Shown one piece after another: positions 44,838 through 56,314 of a DNA stretch of 64,000 nucleotides. Positions within the stretch are counted from its first letter, which is position 1. Every line of letters begins with the position of its first letter. Position numbers and translations under genes: made by a program. A model generated the notes under the pieces. It was not told where the DNA came from and ran no database searches. It saw only the letters and a list, made by a program, of their open reading frames with translations. Origin of the DNA: Hemerocallis citrina (lineage: Eukaryota; Streptophyta; Magnoliopsida; Asparagales; Asphodelaceae); NCBI GenBank assembly GCA_017893485.1, contig CM030358.1:151293368-151357367 (forward strand), given 5' to 3'.

Positions 44838-47800
44838 TTACGATTCCTTCTTTTCTGGACAGTTTCGACTATCATGGTCGACATACTTGTTACATGTTCT
44901 ACAAAGTCTAAGATTCTTTTCTTGTTGTTCCATGGCCTTCTCTTTCCCTCCTTTTAATCTTTTCCCACTTCCCTTCGTCTTTGAAATACCCGGTATGCAA
45001 ACATTGTCATTATTTGAAGTTGTTGGAAGATTCCCCTCGGTGAAATGTTTCTCTTTCTTATTATTCAAATTTGCACCCAGATTTTCTTTCATTCTTAGTA
45101 AATCATCTCTAAGATTTTTACCTCTTTCCATAGCATGTAAAAAGCTCTCATTTGAATAGCCAGCAAGATGCATGCACTCTGAAAGCAAATCCCACAATGA
45201 TGATAAGTTAATTCCAGTTATGTTACTTGAAGTTCCACATAACTCATTTCCTTCAACATCGAATATTTGAGCACTTGTTGCAAGTTTAGTCCACCTCCTT
45301 ACAATATAGTGAGTAGACAACTCATCCACAAATTCATTTTTTAACACAGCAAGAATATGCCGACAAGGAAGTCCCTCTCCCTCAAACATTTTACAATCAC
45401 AATATGCCACCTTAGTAGCTTGAAGATAAACAACTTCTCTTGATCTGAGTTTCTTATTCTCCTTATTTTCTTGAACAATGTAAAAATACACATCTTCTAC
45501 CTCATCGATTTTTTTTGTAGCACAATTGACACAACTCTTAAGCAACTCATCTTGAAATAGATGAAAGTTAGCGCGTGTGTATATCTCGCTCATTTGTTTC
45601 TCCAATGAATTCTTTATTTTCATCTTTGGCCTGGTATAAATTGTATCATGATCAACCTTCAATTCATTATGTCGTTGGTGCTCCAATGCCCTCTCGAATC
45701 GTGTATGGAATTCCACCAAACTATTCCTCTGGCTAACAAAGTGACTAAAAAAAGAATTCATACTTTCGCTGCGCTGTGTTGTCCTCATTCCAGCTAAAAA
45801 AGTATCCTTGAAAAATGCTGGTATCCATAGTTCACGTAAGCCATGCATCATTTTCAGCCACATATTGTTCCCTAAATGATAAGTTGTTATAACTTCATTC
45901 CACCGCATTTCGAACTCCTCAATAGTTTCAGAAGAATAAACACAAGATTTAAAGTCTTCATGAAATTTTTTGTTAGAGGCCAACTCAGATCCAACCTTTC
46001 CCGACAACTTATGGAAAATATGCCACATGCAATATCTTTGTTTTGTTTTGTCCAGTTTAACTTTTACAGCATTACCAATTGATGGACATTGATCTGTAAT
46101 GAATGCTAATGGTTGTTTCCCCCCCATGGCTTCCAAGAATTTCTCAAACAACCAAATAAAAGATTCTGACTTCTCATCAGCCAAAAATCCGACACCAAAG
46201 TTCACCGACTGTCTATGATGATTAACTCCTGTAAAAGCGCAAATACAATAATTAATATTGAACTTTTATATGGATTGCAAATAATAATAATAATAGATAG
46301 TTTCATATAATAGATAAATTAGTACCTGTAAACGGCGCAAATATCAACGAATATTTGTTTGTTTCATATGTAGTGTCAAAAACTACTACATCTCCAAATA
46401 GGTGGTATGCTTTCCTTGAAAGTCCATCCGTCCAAAATACATGAGTGAGCTTCATGTCTTTATCAACCTTATAATCATAGAAAAATGAAGGATTGATTTT
46501 TTTCATCCTTGCAAAATTATCTAGAAATATCTGCGCATCTGTTTCTTTCATTGCCTTTCTTACATTCCTTTTATGATTTCTGATGTCTCTTTCAGTGCAA
46601 CCCATATTCTCATACCCATTAGCTTGAATCTTTAGAACTGTAACTAATTGGGATGTGGAGATATTAGCTTCATCATAGATTTGTATTAATGACTTTTGTG
46701 TCGATGATACTCCTCGGTTTATATTTAAAAATTGTTGCCTACGAGGACTAGTGAGAACATGATAATGACCTTCATGAAATTTAACAATCTCCCACATGTC
46801 ATTTTCAACTTTCTTAAATTTTATCATAGCTATACAATTCTCTCTAATTACAGATCGTCGTCTTTTTTTTTTACCTGCAGTTGATCCCACTGGAAGCTCC
46901 TTGATAGTTTCACCTTGTAGTACTTTTGCAGTACTTTCTCCTTGTTTTGAGCAAACATAATATTTTGTTATCAATTCTCTTCTCTTCCTATCCAAATTTG
47001 TACTCCCTTTCCGAATAGAAAAACCTCCAAGCTTTCCATATGCATAGTAAAAAAGTTTCCCCTCTTCTAATGATGCAAATTGCATTCCAAGTTTCGGCCT
47101 ATTAATATCATCTACGGTTGGTGTCCACTCACCATGGTCATGTTCTCTTGCTGTTTCAGGAGTCGAACTCAAGGCCTATAAAAAAGAAAAGTGAAACTAG
47201 TTAGTTTAGGAGTCAACAGTAATAAAAGGAAAATTGTTATATATTTTGGAGTTAAGTGTTGCATGTATATAAAGAAAATTAATTCTTTTTACTAACCAAC
47301 CTCAACGACATCTGAATCTGAGATATTACCACTGTTAGGATCTCCAAAGTTCGTGTTTGTTGCTCGGTCATCAAGAAATGCATCCTTCGTGTGAATTGTT
47401 TCAAACCCTTAAGAGAAAAAGGATAAAACCAAACAACAATTAATTTTAGACGATTAGTAACACACAAAAATAACAATATTTTAAGTAGTATGTTATTTAT
47501 ACCTATCTCATGTTCCTCACTGGCTTCAGGAACTACATGTTCTTCCTGTAGAGGTTCAATATATAGCACAACCTTCTTCAAGTTTTGATGTTTTGTGAAG
47601 GCATCATGCAGTGACTCATCTGTATTAATAAGTATGTAGCCATCGTCTACTGAGCTTTCATGCAACTTACAAAAGACTCTATAATCCTCAAAATATTCAC
47701 ACTCCATCATTATTTCTTTTATTGAACTCATGTAGAATTCATCCGGACGCACCTTCTCGAGACGAGCGCAAGAACCATTTACATATTGCTTAGGTGGACC

Positions 47801-47860
47801 TAGATCAAAGTTACCACCTAGATAAATCTCTACAGAAAAAAGGTTATCACTGATACTCAT
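44838..47860 (-). CDS. MULE transposase with PB1-like N-terminus and FAR1 domain (four exons, 901 aa)
   Basis: Exons 47860-47503, 47407-47301, 47175-46326 and 46228-44838 join in frame with no stop, all introns GT...AG. The ATG at 47860 follows a TTTCAG acceptor, so a non-coding exon in the right TIR is likely. Domains: PB1-like region seen in mudrA-type transposases (about 8-110, GGNFDLGPPKQYVNG and later DDGYILI), FAR1 DNA-binding (about 175-290), catalytic core with D in VVFDTTYETN (about 420), D in ITDQCPS (about 484), RYCMWHI, E in TTQRSES (about 593), SWIM finger CDC...CRH (about 715-730), and a terminal CRTCNKYVDHDSRNC knuckle. All catalytic residues are present. It should act on the TIRs at 40997 and 49236. 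Confidence 0.92.
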
Positions 47861-47869
47861 GAATACCTG

Positions 47870-48309
47870 AAATTTAAAAAATCACACTATTGTTAACTGT
47901 GTAAAATTTACTACTCATTTTTGAATTTAAAAAAGTTTTCAAATGGTTTTGAATTATTTAAGAATATAATCTAACTAAAGTACAGCTAACCAAACAGGAG
48001 TCTATTTGCCTCTTCTGGCTAACTAAAGTTTTCAAATGGTTATCATCAATCATTTTCCTTTATAATGCTTCTTCTGGCATGCATCATCAAAAATACACGA
48101 TGCCAAATTAGGCAATTACAATCACATATAAATTGTTAAAATGCAATGCCATTTAGGAAAAGAGGCAGAGAAATGTGACCTGGAGAAATAAAGAAAATGA
48201 ATATTTAGAACTTTATACAAGTAATATATTTTCGCTGGACTTTATACAAGTAATAAATTTTCTCTGGGCAATTGAGATACCCATATTTGTTCACAAAATG
48301 CACATTTGC
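47870..48309. other. AT-rich intron-like stretch
   Basis: Nothing recognised between the transposase coding start and the captured exon. A CTTTATACAAGTAATA phrase is repeated at 48211 and 48239. Confidence 0.4.
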
Positions 48310-48469
48310 AGGCATTCTCAATGGCATAGGAGCTCTCTACGGTAGATTTTCTGCTAGAAATCTATATTCCTATTGGCCACTTTCAATAGCAATTCCTCTT
48401 ATATGCCTCGCACTAACATCAAGATCTTTCATCCTACTTTTAGCATTTCTGAGACCAAAATACTCCTAA
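48310..48469 (+). pseudogene. Captured last exon of an unidentified membrane protein
   Basis: After a TTTGCAG acceptor (48305-48311), the plus frame reads GILNGIGALYGRFSARNLYS, then YWPLSIAIPLICLALTS and SFILLLAFLRPKYS, then a stop. Two hydrophobic segments and the clean acceptor look like a terminal exon of a host membrane protein. It is antisense to the transposase and lies in its inferred 5' intron. I do not recognise the parent gene. Confidence 0.5.
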
Positions 48470-48557
48470 CCTCAACATCATCTTGAAGGAGACTGAAGGA
48501 AAATGAACTAGTTAAATTGAGTTCATTTTCACTCCTTTCAAGAGACAAACATGAATG

Positions 48558-48790
48558 TCAAGTAAACATACCTTTCAAGAGCAGAGCAATCTGTAGAAGA
48601 AAACTGAAACACTCTGTTTCGGAAGGGAAGAGAGGAAACACTCTGTTTCGGAAGGAAACAGAGGAAGGGAGGACTGTGCGGTTGGCTGATTGAAGACGAC
48701 GAGGATGCAGTGGTGGTGGAAGTCGACGATGAGGAGGAGAAGCGGGATGGGTTTCGGTTGGATTTTGGCGCCAAATCTTCAATGACAGAA
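48558..48790 (-). promoter_or_regulatory. Leader exon of the second MULE transposase (inferred)
   Basis: A Ser/Thr-rich frame starting MAPKSNRNPSRFSSSSS ends at CTTGAAAG followed by GTATGTTT, a good donor. It could be a 5' UTR exon spliced to the acceptor before 47860, or a captured N-terminal (transit-peptide-like) exon. The sequence cannot decide between the two. Confidence 0.4.
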
Positions 48791-48799
48791 TTGCGGAAG

Positions 48800-49229
48800 A
48801 AGAAGTGCAGAGGAGAGAATGAGCGGGGTGACGGCGGCTGGAGAAGGAGTGGGCGGACGCGGCGGCTGGAGAAGGAGTGGGCGGACGCGGCGGCTGGAGA
48901 TGGCGACGGCGGACGCGGCGGCTGGAGATGGCGACGGCGGACGGTGGCAGCGCAGACGCGGAGAAAAGTTAGGGTTAGGGAAAACTGAGATGTTTGGGTT
49001 TTTGCAATCTCAGGTTTTTGCTGTTGTTTGGATTTTCGAAAGAACGTAAATGATGTTTGGGTTTTGTTTGGGTTTTTGCTTTTGGTTTTTTTAATAGATG
49101 TATAGAAAAAAACCGGATTTTCTACTAATTAATCCAATTGAATTAGAGTCATTCATCTATTTTTCCTCATATCCAATGGTCAAAATCTTTGTTTCTCATT
49201 TTCTCATTTAAAAGTGTTCTCATTGGATC

Positions 49230-49236
<7 letters not shown>
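48800..49236 (-). repeat. Right TIR of the second MULE
   Basis: Inverted copy of the left TIR, with a GC-rich minisatellite (GGCGGCTGGAGA and GGCGACGGCGGACGC units, 48830-48950) at its inner edge. The T/C-rich leader of the transposase gene begins here on the minus strand. Confidence 0.8.

Positions 49237-49324
<88 letters not shown>
49237..49324. repeat. (CT)n(TA)n microsatellite
   Basis: CT run to about 49284, then TA run to 49324, abutting the right end of the second MULE. It mirrors the arrangement at 40924-40990. Confidence 0.95.
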
Positions 49325-49327
<3 letters not shown>

Positions 49328-50002
49328 AGTGTAATAGTAGCACATAACATCAGAATGGCAAGGAAGAGAGCTAGCTGATCAATATATTGTTTTTCACTGT
49401 AGATGGTAACTCTTGTGATGAAAATGATTACGGCTAAGGCCGATGAGCAGTGCTGTCCCTTATCCTGCTAAAAGCATTAATGTTCTTTGGAGTGTATCCA
49501 TGCAAATTATTAACAGGTCACTGTAAATCCAACATCTTTAGATTTCTTCCAATAATTCATATGATTTTGTAATGTAGATAGATAAGGGGCCTTTTATCGC
49601 TTCTTGGAATGTACTGGCTGTTTTCAACTACCAAAATTTTACTTTTTAACACAAAGCAAAAAAAAACAAAAACAAAAAAACATTCGGTTACTATGTGGTG
49701 TCTCTCTCATGTTGCAGAGAAGTCATGTGATTGCTCTCCTTTTTTTTTTCTTCCAACACTTTATTGGGTTTTGCTAACAGTTTACAAGTACTCAATGAGT
49801 TAATGTGTTAAAAAACAAGTAGTTCAATACATGGGTACATTAATAAATTTTCCTCCCTATCAGTGATCACTAATTCCTTCTCTGTATGCTGAGATTGATA
49901 TATATGGTCTGAGTTTGTTAGCTAACTTTTCAGCTACAGTCAAAAAGTCCTCTCCTTCACCTATTTCCATACATATCCTCTCTTTCTTTTTCTAGGATCC
50001 CC
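49325..50002. promoter_or_regulatory. Upstream region of the GATA gene
   Basis: Non-repetitive, AT-rich sequence between the MULE end and the GATA start codon. The last 70 bases are C/T-rich (leader-like) and end TTTTTCTAGGATCCCC before the ATG, so either a leader or a 5' UTR acceptor. I see no convincing single TATA box. Confidence 0.4.
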
Positions 50003-50642
50003 ATGAACGACAATCAGAATCAGTATCAGTTCCCTAACTCATCATTAATCTCATTATGTGATCAAGGTGCAAGTCATGGAGATTATCATATGCCTCAACA
50101 ACGAGAGGTATGGAAGTTAAACACATCAAATTGTGTACTAATCATACTTGAACAAATTTTTACTAGCACTTTTTTTCTTTCTTTGTTTCTTTCAGCCAAA
50201 TGGTCTTTTGTCTACCGGAGGATCAAGCAGCGTCCCTCAAGAGGTAAGAATTCGAGAGATTATACGTGAGCGAATATGTAAGTTGATAAAGAAGAGAGAA
50301 AAAACATTAATGTGGATGCGAAAAACTTGCTTCTTCTTTTGATGAGCTCCTGTTCGATAATTGTAGATACATGATCTCTTATCAATTGGCGGATCAAGCA
50401 ATCACCATCTGCTACACCAAACTACTGACAACATGTGGTTGCCATCCAAGATGAGGTGGATAAGAAAGATGCTGATTAGCAAACAAAGAGGAATTAGAAC
50501 TCTTCCAACTATCCAAGATGAAGTGCAGCTTGATCAAGCAAGCAACAATGACAACAATATAACAAGTGGTGTCATCAGAGTTTGTTCTAATTGCAACACC
50601 ACAAAGACCCCTTTGTGGAGAGGCGGCCCTCAAGGTCCCAAG
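50003..50642 (+). pseudogene. GATA-type zinc-finger transcription factor, exons 1-3 (3' part missing)
   Basis: Exons 50003-50107, 50196-50243 and 50367-50642 join in frame (143 residues) with GT...AG introns in phase 0. The protein starts MNDNQNQYQFPNSS and includes [14 protein letters not shown], like the conserved WMPSKMR...KKMM stretch of plant class B GATA factors (GNC/CGA1 group). It ends with [20 protein letters not shown] and PQGPK, the first half of the CX2CX18CX2C finger. The next exon should supply LCNACG. After donor 50643 (GTATGC) no such exon is found before the retrotransposon at 51146. The rest may lie beyond element B outside the window. The gene would be a nuclear regulator if spliced across. 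Calling it broken is an inference from this window only. Confidence 0.8.
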
Positions 50643-50711
50643 GTATGCTAAAATTAATGGATTATGTTAAAATACAAAGTGCAATTTTCATCCTTCTATA
50701 ACTTGGAAGTT

Positions 50712-50800
50712 TTAGCCTAGTGGCAGTAACTCTCACATAGTATCTGAGTACCGAGGTTCGAATCTTGCTGGTTGGGTTTATTTATTTTCAAAAAAAAATA
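50712..50800 (+). mobile_element. SINE-like (tRNA-derived) sequence
   Basis: An A-box-like TAGCCTAGTGG at 50712 and a B-box-like GAGGTTCGAATC at 50753, about 40 bases apart, followed by T-rich then A-rich sequence. This is the internal pol III promoter layout of plant tRNA-derived SINEs. No cloverleaf and no clear target duplication. Confidence 0.5.
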
Positions 50801-51145
50801 GATTTCGTTATGCACATTCATGTCTCAGCCCACAATTTATTGGACATTTATCTCGTTTGTTTGGCTCATTTAAAAAATATATATATCTAAAAAACAATTT
50901 CCCTCAATCCTTCTATAACTTCAAAGTTTTAACTTAGTTAAAGGGATTTTCACATATTATATATAACAAAAACATACACATTGTTTTGAATTAAAAAAAA
51001 CCTTTTATTTGTGAAAGAATTGGATTTTTTTTAATCTGGGGGAAATTAGTCAGATATAAGTTTTGCAACCTTATAAACAGTTTAATGAAACAGAAGTTCT
51101 TTTGGATGAAAAGAAGCATATATATACATAGCACAGCATGGACAG

Positions 51146-51713
51146 TGTTGCCGCTAAATCTGGTGTGGGGGCAAACAGATAGAATTTGTGGATTCTTGTA
51201 ATGTTGAATAGTCAAACCTGAAACCTTTCCGCCGGAGTTTAATCGTTATCTTCCGCCGTTGACCTGCAAAAAGTGCAAAACACCGGGATTGATCCCGGCG
51301 ACGCACCCTCCGACGCTTAAGTCAGTAATCAGAAAGATTATGAATGAGCTTTTACTGGCAAAAGATTGATTACCTGTTAGCAGTGGGGGATGGGGGGTAT
51401 TTATAGCCGCCTTAGGGACCAGTTTCGGGATAAGATCAAATTCCTACTTCCCAGTGAATGGATAGAGTGAATCAGGGCCGTTGATTAAATATAATAATAA
51501 ACCCTAATTCTATCTAGTTGGATCGGGTTCTTTGCGGGTTAGAACCCACACCCAGTTGAGGCGGATCCGTTCATGGGCTATGGGGTCTTTGGAGAAAAGA
51601 CCTAGTACCCATTTCATTCCCGTCTGTAGGTGAAATTACCATTTTACCCCCGAGCTTTAAGATTTGTGACCAATTTGGACGGTTCCGATTTAACCCTATT
51701 TTCAGCCATATCA
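51146..51713 (-). repeat. 3' LTR of element B
   Basis: A 568 bp LTR with TG...CA ends. It shares short blocks with the element A LTR (TGTTGC start, GACCTGCAAAAA, CACCGGG, GACGC...AAGTCAG, TATTTATAG), so the two elements are related but distinct families. The five bases to its left are GACAG, the expected target duplication to look for at the far end. Confidence 0.85.
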
Positions 51714-52430
51714 CGAGCCCCCCACCCCTGAAGACTGAGTTTAATCAGCCTTTGAGGAGTAGTTCCATTGTTTTAATGGCTTGCGGAGTTGTATCGGTGT
51801 CCAAATGTGGGGTGTCGAATCTTTATATGAGGTATTATGGTGGCTTTCAGAGTTAGTTGCGCACTCAAGGTTATTCTTGAGCTCTCCTGGGCTTTTGGTG
51901 ATTTTTCTTAATTTTTATTTATTTTTCGGCCCATTTATTTAATTTTACGGAGTGGTATTCTATTTTTCGGGAGCACTAATTAATTATCCTAAGCAACAAT
52001 TATTTATCCAGGGGCTCAACAATGTCTCCCCGAATTTATAATTATTTTTTAAGAATTTTTAGTTAATTCTCTCAAACTTTTACCCATTTTTTGCAATTTT
52101 TAAATAAATAATTCGAGTTAAATAAATAGAAGATTAATTTTTAATCCCATTTGTGACTTGGCGAGATCTGGGCTCTCCATCAGCATTGGGCGTGAATTTT
52201 GGAGAGATCTAAGACCTGCGGGTGCTCGAAGGTGTGTTTCTCTTCATTCCGCGGCAGGTCGCTTCGGTGTCGCTGCCGATCCCCTCCAAACACGTGTTAG
52301 GATGGAGGCCGAAGTCTAGGGGAGTTCGGGATCTCCTGCCGAGGTGTACAGAAAACTCAGCGAGGCGACACGTGTAATTAAGGGGTTCGGCGAGTCTTTG
52401 CCGAAGTCCGGAGTGGGTTTTACCATGTTT
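51714..52430. other. Non-coding part of element B after the 3' LTR
   Basis: AT-rich, then GC-rich at the approach to the tandem array. No gene seen. The AT-rich part resembles 28140-28420 of element A in composition and place. Confidence 0.5.
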
Positions 52431-52965
52431 GGGCGTCGGTGCCAAGAGTGCTCGGCAAGGCGTGTCGAGGTCCCAAAGTGAGGATTTTTATCACGTTTGG
52501 GCGTCGCTGCCAAGAGCGCTCGGCAAGGCGTGCCGAGGTCCCAAAGTGAGGATTTTTTTCACATTTGGGCATCGGTGCCAAGAGCGCTCGGCAAGGCGTG
52601 CCGAGATCCCAAGGTGAGGATTTTTTCCTCGTTTGGGCATCGGTACCAAGAGCGCTCGGCAAGGCGTGCCGAGGTCCCAAAGTGAGAATTTTTTTCACGT
52701 TTGGGCATCGGTGCCAAGAGCGCTCTGGAAGGCGTGCCGAGATCCCAATGTGAGGATTTTTTCCACGTTTGGGCATCGGTGCCAAGAGCGCTCGGCAAGG
52801 CGTGCCGAGGTCCCAAGGTGAGGATTTTTTTCCACGTTTGGGCGTCGGTGCCAAGAGCGCTCGGCAAGGCGTGCCGAGGTCCCAAGGTGAGGATTTTTTC
52901 CACGTTTGGGCGTCGGTGCCAAGAGCGCTCGGCAAGGCGTGCCGAGGTCCCAAAGTGAGGAATAC
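52430..52965. repeat. Tandem array of 68 bp units (about eight copies)
   Basis: Units contain CGTTTGGGCGTCGGTGCCAA, GAGCGCTCGGCAAGGCGTGC and CGAGGTCCCAA, spaced 68 bases. Frames run open on both strands only because 68 bases cycle through three frames without stops. The same unit occurs again at 60145-60390, beyond the antisense gene. Confidence 0.95.
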
Positions 52966-53121
52966 TGCTTGGAGATGACAGCTGGCCTTTGGACCACTGA
53001 TCTTCTGAAGACTTTGACCGTTAGTTATTAATGCGACGGTACAACTTTTGTCGTTTTGCGTAAATGGGCCTGACTGTTAGTCTTTTTGAGGCCCAACATC
53101 CTCGTTTGGTGTGTCCGCTTC

Positions 53122-53128
53122 TATAAAA
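53122..53128 (+). promoter_or_regulatory. TATA box of the antisense gene in element B
   Basis: TATAAAA within GCTTCTATAAAACTC, followed by a C/T-rich leader and an ATG at 53288. Its position relative to the gene is like TATAAATA at 30415 in element A. Confidence 0.6.
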
Positions 53129-56105
53129 CTCAACCCCCCTCATTTCTTCACTTCTCCAAATTTTTACTCAGGTGGTGATTTTTACTATTGAGAGCTTCTG
53201 GAGATCGTCGACCGTTTTTCGGTGAATACTCCGACCACGACAGTCACTTCAAGGTAACTTACACTTAGTTTATTTTAAGTAGAAAAAATGTCTCTTTCCC
53301 CTGTTTCGGAGCCCTCCCCCTCTGCTGGTGAAGCGCCATCTCCGAGTCAGAGACCTCGCACCGACAAGGGCAAGAGAGTTGATGGTCGAGACACCATAGT
53401 GGAAGATCCAAAACGTATGGGGGACAGGGGGAGTTCGGCAGACTGCCAGGGGTGCTGACGGGGCTCCATAGGGTTCGGGAACTTCCGGAGGAGCACGCCG
53501 AGTGTATAGTACATGGGAGGGGTCGAAGTTTTGAGGAGAACGCAGCGAGACAGACCTCGGAAGCAGACGACATAGTCTCCATTCTCAACGAGGCAGACTT
53601 GGCAGCGATCTGGGAGTGCTTTCATATTTCGGAGGAGTACGAGTTGATGCTGCTGGGTCCCGGGGTGATGGCCAACTCGCCGATGCCGGTAAACATGTGT
53701 TTCTGGCCGGTCGACGCCTTCATCGCTGGGGCGGGCCTTCCTCTCCACCCATTCTCAGATCAAGTGCTTAGGTGGTTCGGGGTCAGCCCCATCCAACTAA
53801 TGCCGAACGCATGGAGGGTCATCAACAGGTTCGCGCTCCACTGCCAGGCGGCCGAGATTGAGCCGGAGGTGAGGGTGCTCCGGACACTCTATAGGCTTCA
53901 TCAGCAGCATAAGGCCTAGTTCAGATACTACTTGGCTCCGAGGCATGGTGCTCGGCTTGTCAGCTACCCCGACTCGATAAAACACTGGTAAGACAAGTAT
54001 TTCATAGTCCGGAGTTGCGAGGCGTGGCCGATACCTTCAGGTTGGGTGGAGGAGGTGATGAAGAGGGTGAGGGAGTCGCCAGTGCTTCATCCCAATGAGG
54101 AAGAGGCGGTTCGGATTCTTCTTGATCGGTCGAAGTTCGACTGGAGAAATCTGACCGAAGACGCGCTCTTTAAGGGAGGGCTCTGTTGCGTAGACCCCAG
54201 TACGCGGCTTTATCCGTTGTTGTTTTTTTATATATATACATATTTATTTTCGATCTTGTGTTTTAACCAACTTTCCTTGCTGTAGAGACTATGGACTACA
54301 ATGCAATCCTGGCGCAGATGGCGGCCCTCGAAAGTAAGGCGCCTAAGAAGCGCACGAGGGTCACCATGAAGTTGGCCTTGGGGAAGCCGAAGGCCATCGA
54401 TGCTGCCATTCAGGAGGCGGAGGCTTCGACGATTTTGACACCAAGGTAGGCGCCAGTAACAGCCTCGCTGTAACGCCCTGAATCCCAAATACACTGAATT
54501 CGAGATGTTCTACAGGATCTTTCCACTTCCTTTAGTACAATTTTACAAGAAAATTTAAACTTTTCACTTTACATCAGAGTTTACATAAAACATTACACTT
54601 TACATTGCACAGCGGAAGTAAAATTTACAACAATTGAAACAAATTTACAACAACATGGAGTAATCTTTAAGCATTTGTTCCTCTTTAATCTGTATCAAGC
54701 CATTTATCTGCATATAAGACTGTGGGTACGTCAGTTTATTCAACCGACGATCATTATACACGGCCATCCTCTCTATGCCGAAAATAGTATAACCTATTTT
54801 CCATATTTAGCAAACACAAACTTGTCACATATCAAACTAAAGGGACTACCCTATTGATGTCGTATTGTGATTGTGCACTTAGTCCTTAATGCACTTAATT
54901 ATGTTACATGACACTAATGCACACTTGTTCGGATTCTATGCATCCCATACTACATAGGTCCGAGGGCAAGCCTCTTAATCGTTCTTCATCTTTGTAGGGT
55001 TCAATCCCCCGTTATGACTTATTCTACTACTGTAATTACGGTAGGTATCTTAGATGATCTATGAGTACAAGCTCGTGTACAGAAAATTCTAGAGGGGAAT
55101 CCCACGCACTGACACGACGCATCGAGCAGGCAACCTATGGACAATTCAGCCTCACTTCATGGCACACGATTCTCTTGTAGCCACTAAACATCCCACAAGC
55201 GTCGTCACCGGGACGATAATTCTGGAGTAGTCCCCACGCCATGTCTTGACGCATCAAGTAGGCAGCCTGTGGATCACTCTCACACCGCTAATCGGATGGC
55301 CCTCAAACTCGTGTTTTTCTCCTACTTTCATCACGTCTCTACTATGTACTAATCCTTGGTTTTTATCAAAATCATGAACAAAAATCAAAGCTCTAGAGTT
55401 AGCCTCTCCACTAAACCGGACTTATTCATTCATTCAAACACGACTAACCTTGGTCTTTCATTTCAATTTTTTTCATTTCATTTCTTTCCAAATGCCGGGG
55501 GAGACTTAACTACTCTTTTTGTTTCAATTTTCAATTCACAATTTCCAAAATGAGCATTTCCAACTCATAAATTTCCATGTTGAGTCATCATACTCAAAAG
55601 TATTTTTCTTTTCAAATCATGATTTCTAATTCGTTCACATAGTCCATAACTATACATGAATTTCAACTATTCATCATGTAACTCATGAATTATTATTTTC
55701 ACATTAAAAACCCACATCACTAGTATTCAATCAAGATGGATATTCACGTATCATAATTTGTCGCACTATTCTCCCACGAGAACAATTCACATTTCATAGT
55801 TGTCACATTATTCTCAAATGAGAAATACTTTACATCACTAACGAATATTCACAATTCATATTTTTTCATACTATTCTCAATTAGGAATAAATCACATCCA
55901 TCACATCCATCACATACTATTCTCAATAGAACCATAGTTCTATTTATGCATTTTATTTTCAAATCACATTTTATTTCATGCGAATAATCCCCAATTTATT
56001 TTTATAAAGTCTCATATATTTTTAGAAGAATAACCATATTTTTTCCATAATTTTTGGCCACCAAAACATTCAAAAAAATAAAATTTTCAATCTTGTCGAT
56101 GGCAA

Positions 56106-56158
56106 GATTCGAACCCAGCACCCCAGGAAAAATGCCCAAGGCACAGACCACTAGGCCG
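56106..56158 (-). promoter_or_regulatory. tRNA-like A/B box pair, first
   Basis: On the minus strand GGCCTAGTGGTCTGTGCC (A-box-like) is followed about 35 bases later by GGGTTCGAATC (B-box-like). It does not fold as a complete tRNA. It lies within the solo LTR. Confidence 0.45.
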
Positions 56159-56259
56159 GGTGTCACAAGCATTATAAAGAGGACTGAGAGTATTATATGC
56201 TCTCGGTCGCTGCTTCCTTTTATTTTAAAAAATCATAGAATAAAATGTGTTGCCCAGAG

Positions 56260-56314
56260 GATTCGAACCGATCACCACAGGGAACCCAACCGCACACTAT
56301 GACCACTTGAGCTA
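56260..56314 (-). promoter_or_regulatory. tRNA-like A/B box pair, second
   Basis: On the minus strand TAGCTCAAGTGGTC (A-box-like) precedes CGGTTCGAATCC (B-box). Spacing is near that of a true tRNA, but arms do not pair well. It lies about 150 bases from the first pair. Confidence 0.45.

Larger units (their letters stand above)
40997..49236. mobile_element. Second autonomous Mutator-like element (about 8.2 kb)
   Basis: The inverted ends share AGTGATCCAATGA (left 41001, right 49233), and pairing runs about 350 bases inward. One transposase gene on the minus strand lies between them. Both outer flanks are TA/GA microsatellite, and a 9 bp duplication cannot be made out. The right end lies about 770 bases upstream of the GATA start codon. 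Confidence 0.85.

Noticed and set aside
50712..50770. A tRNA gene
   Set aside because: A and B boxes are present but acceptor, D and anticodon arms do not pair; SINE-like is a better call.
52430..52965. CRISPR-like regular array
   Set aside because: There are no unique spacers; it is a head-to-tail satellite in a plant retrotransposon.
52429..52997. Overlapping repeat proteins rich in RALGKACRG or PRHALPSALGTDAQT
   Set aside because: By-products of the 68 bp tandem array, open in most frames.
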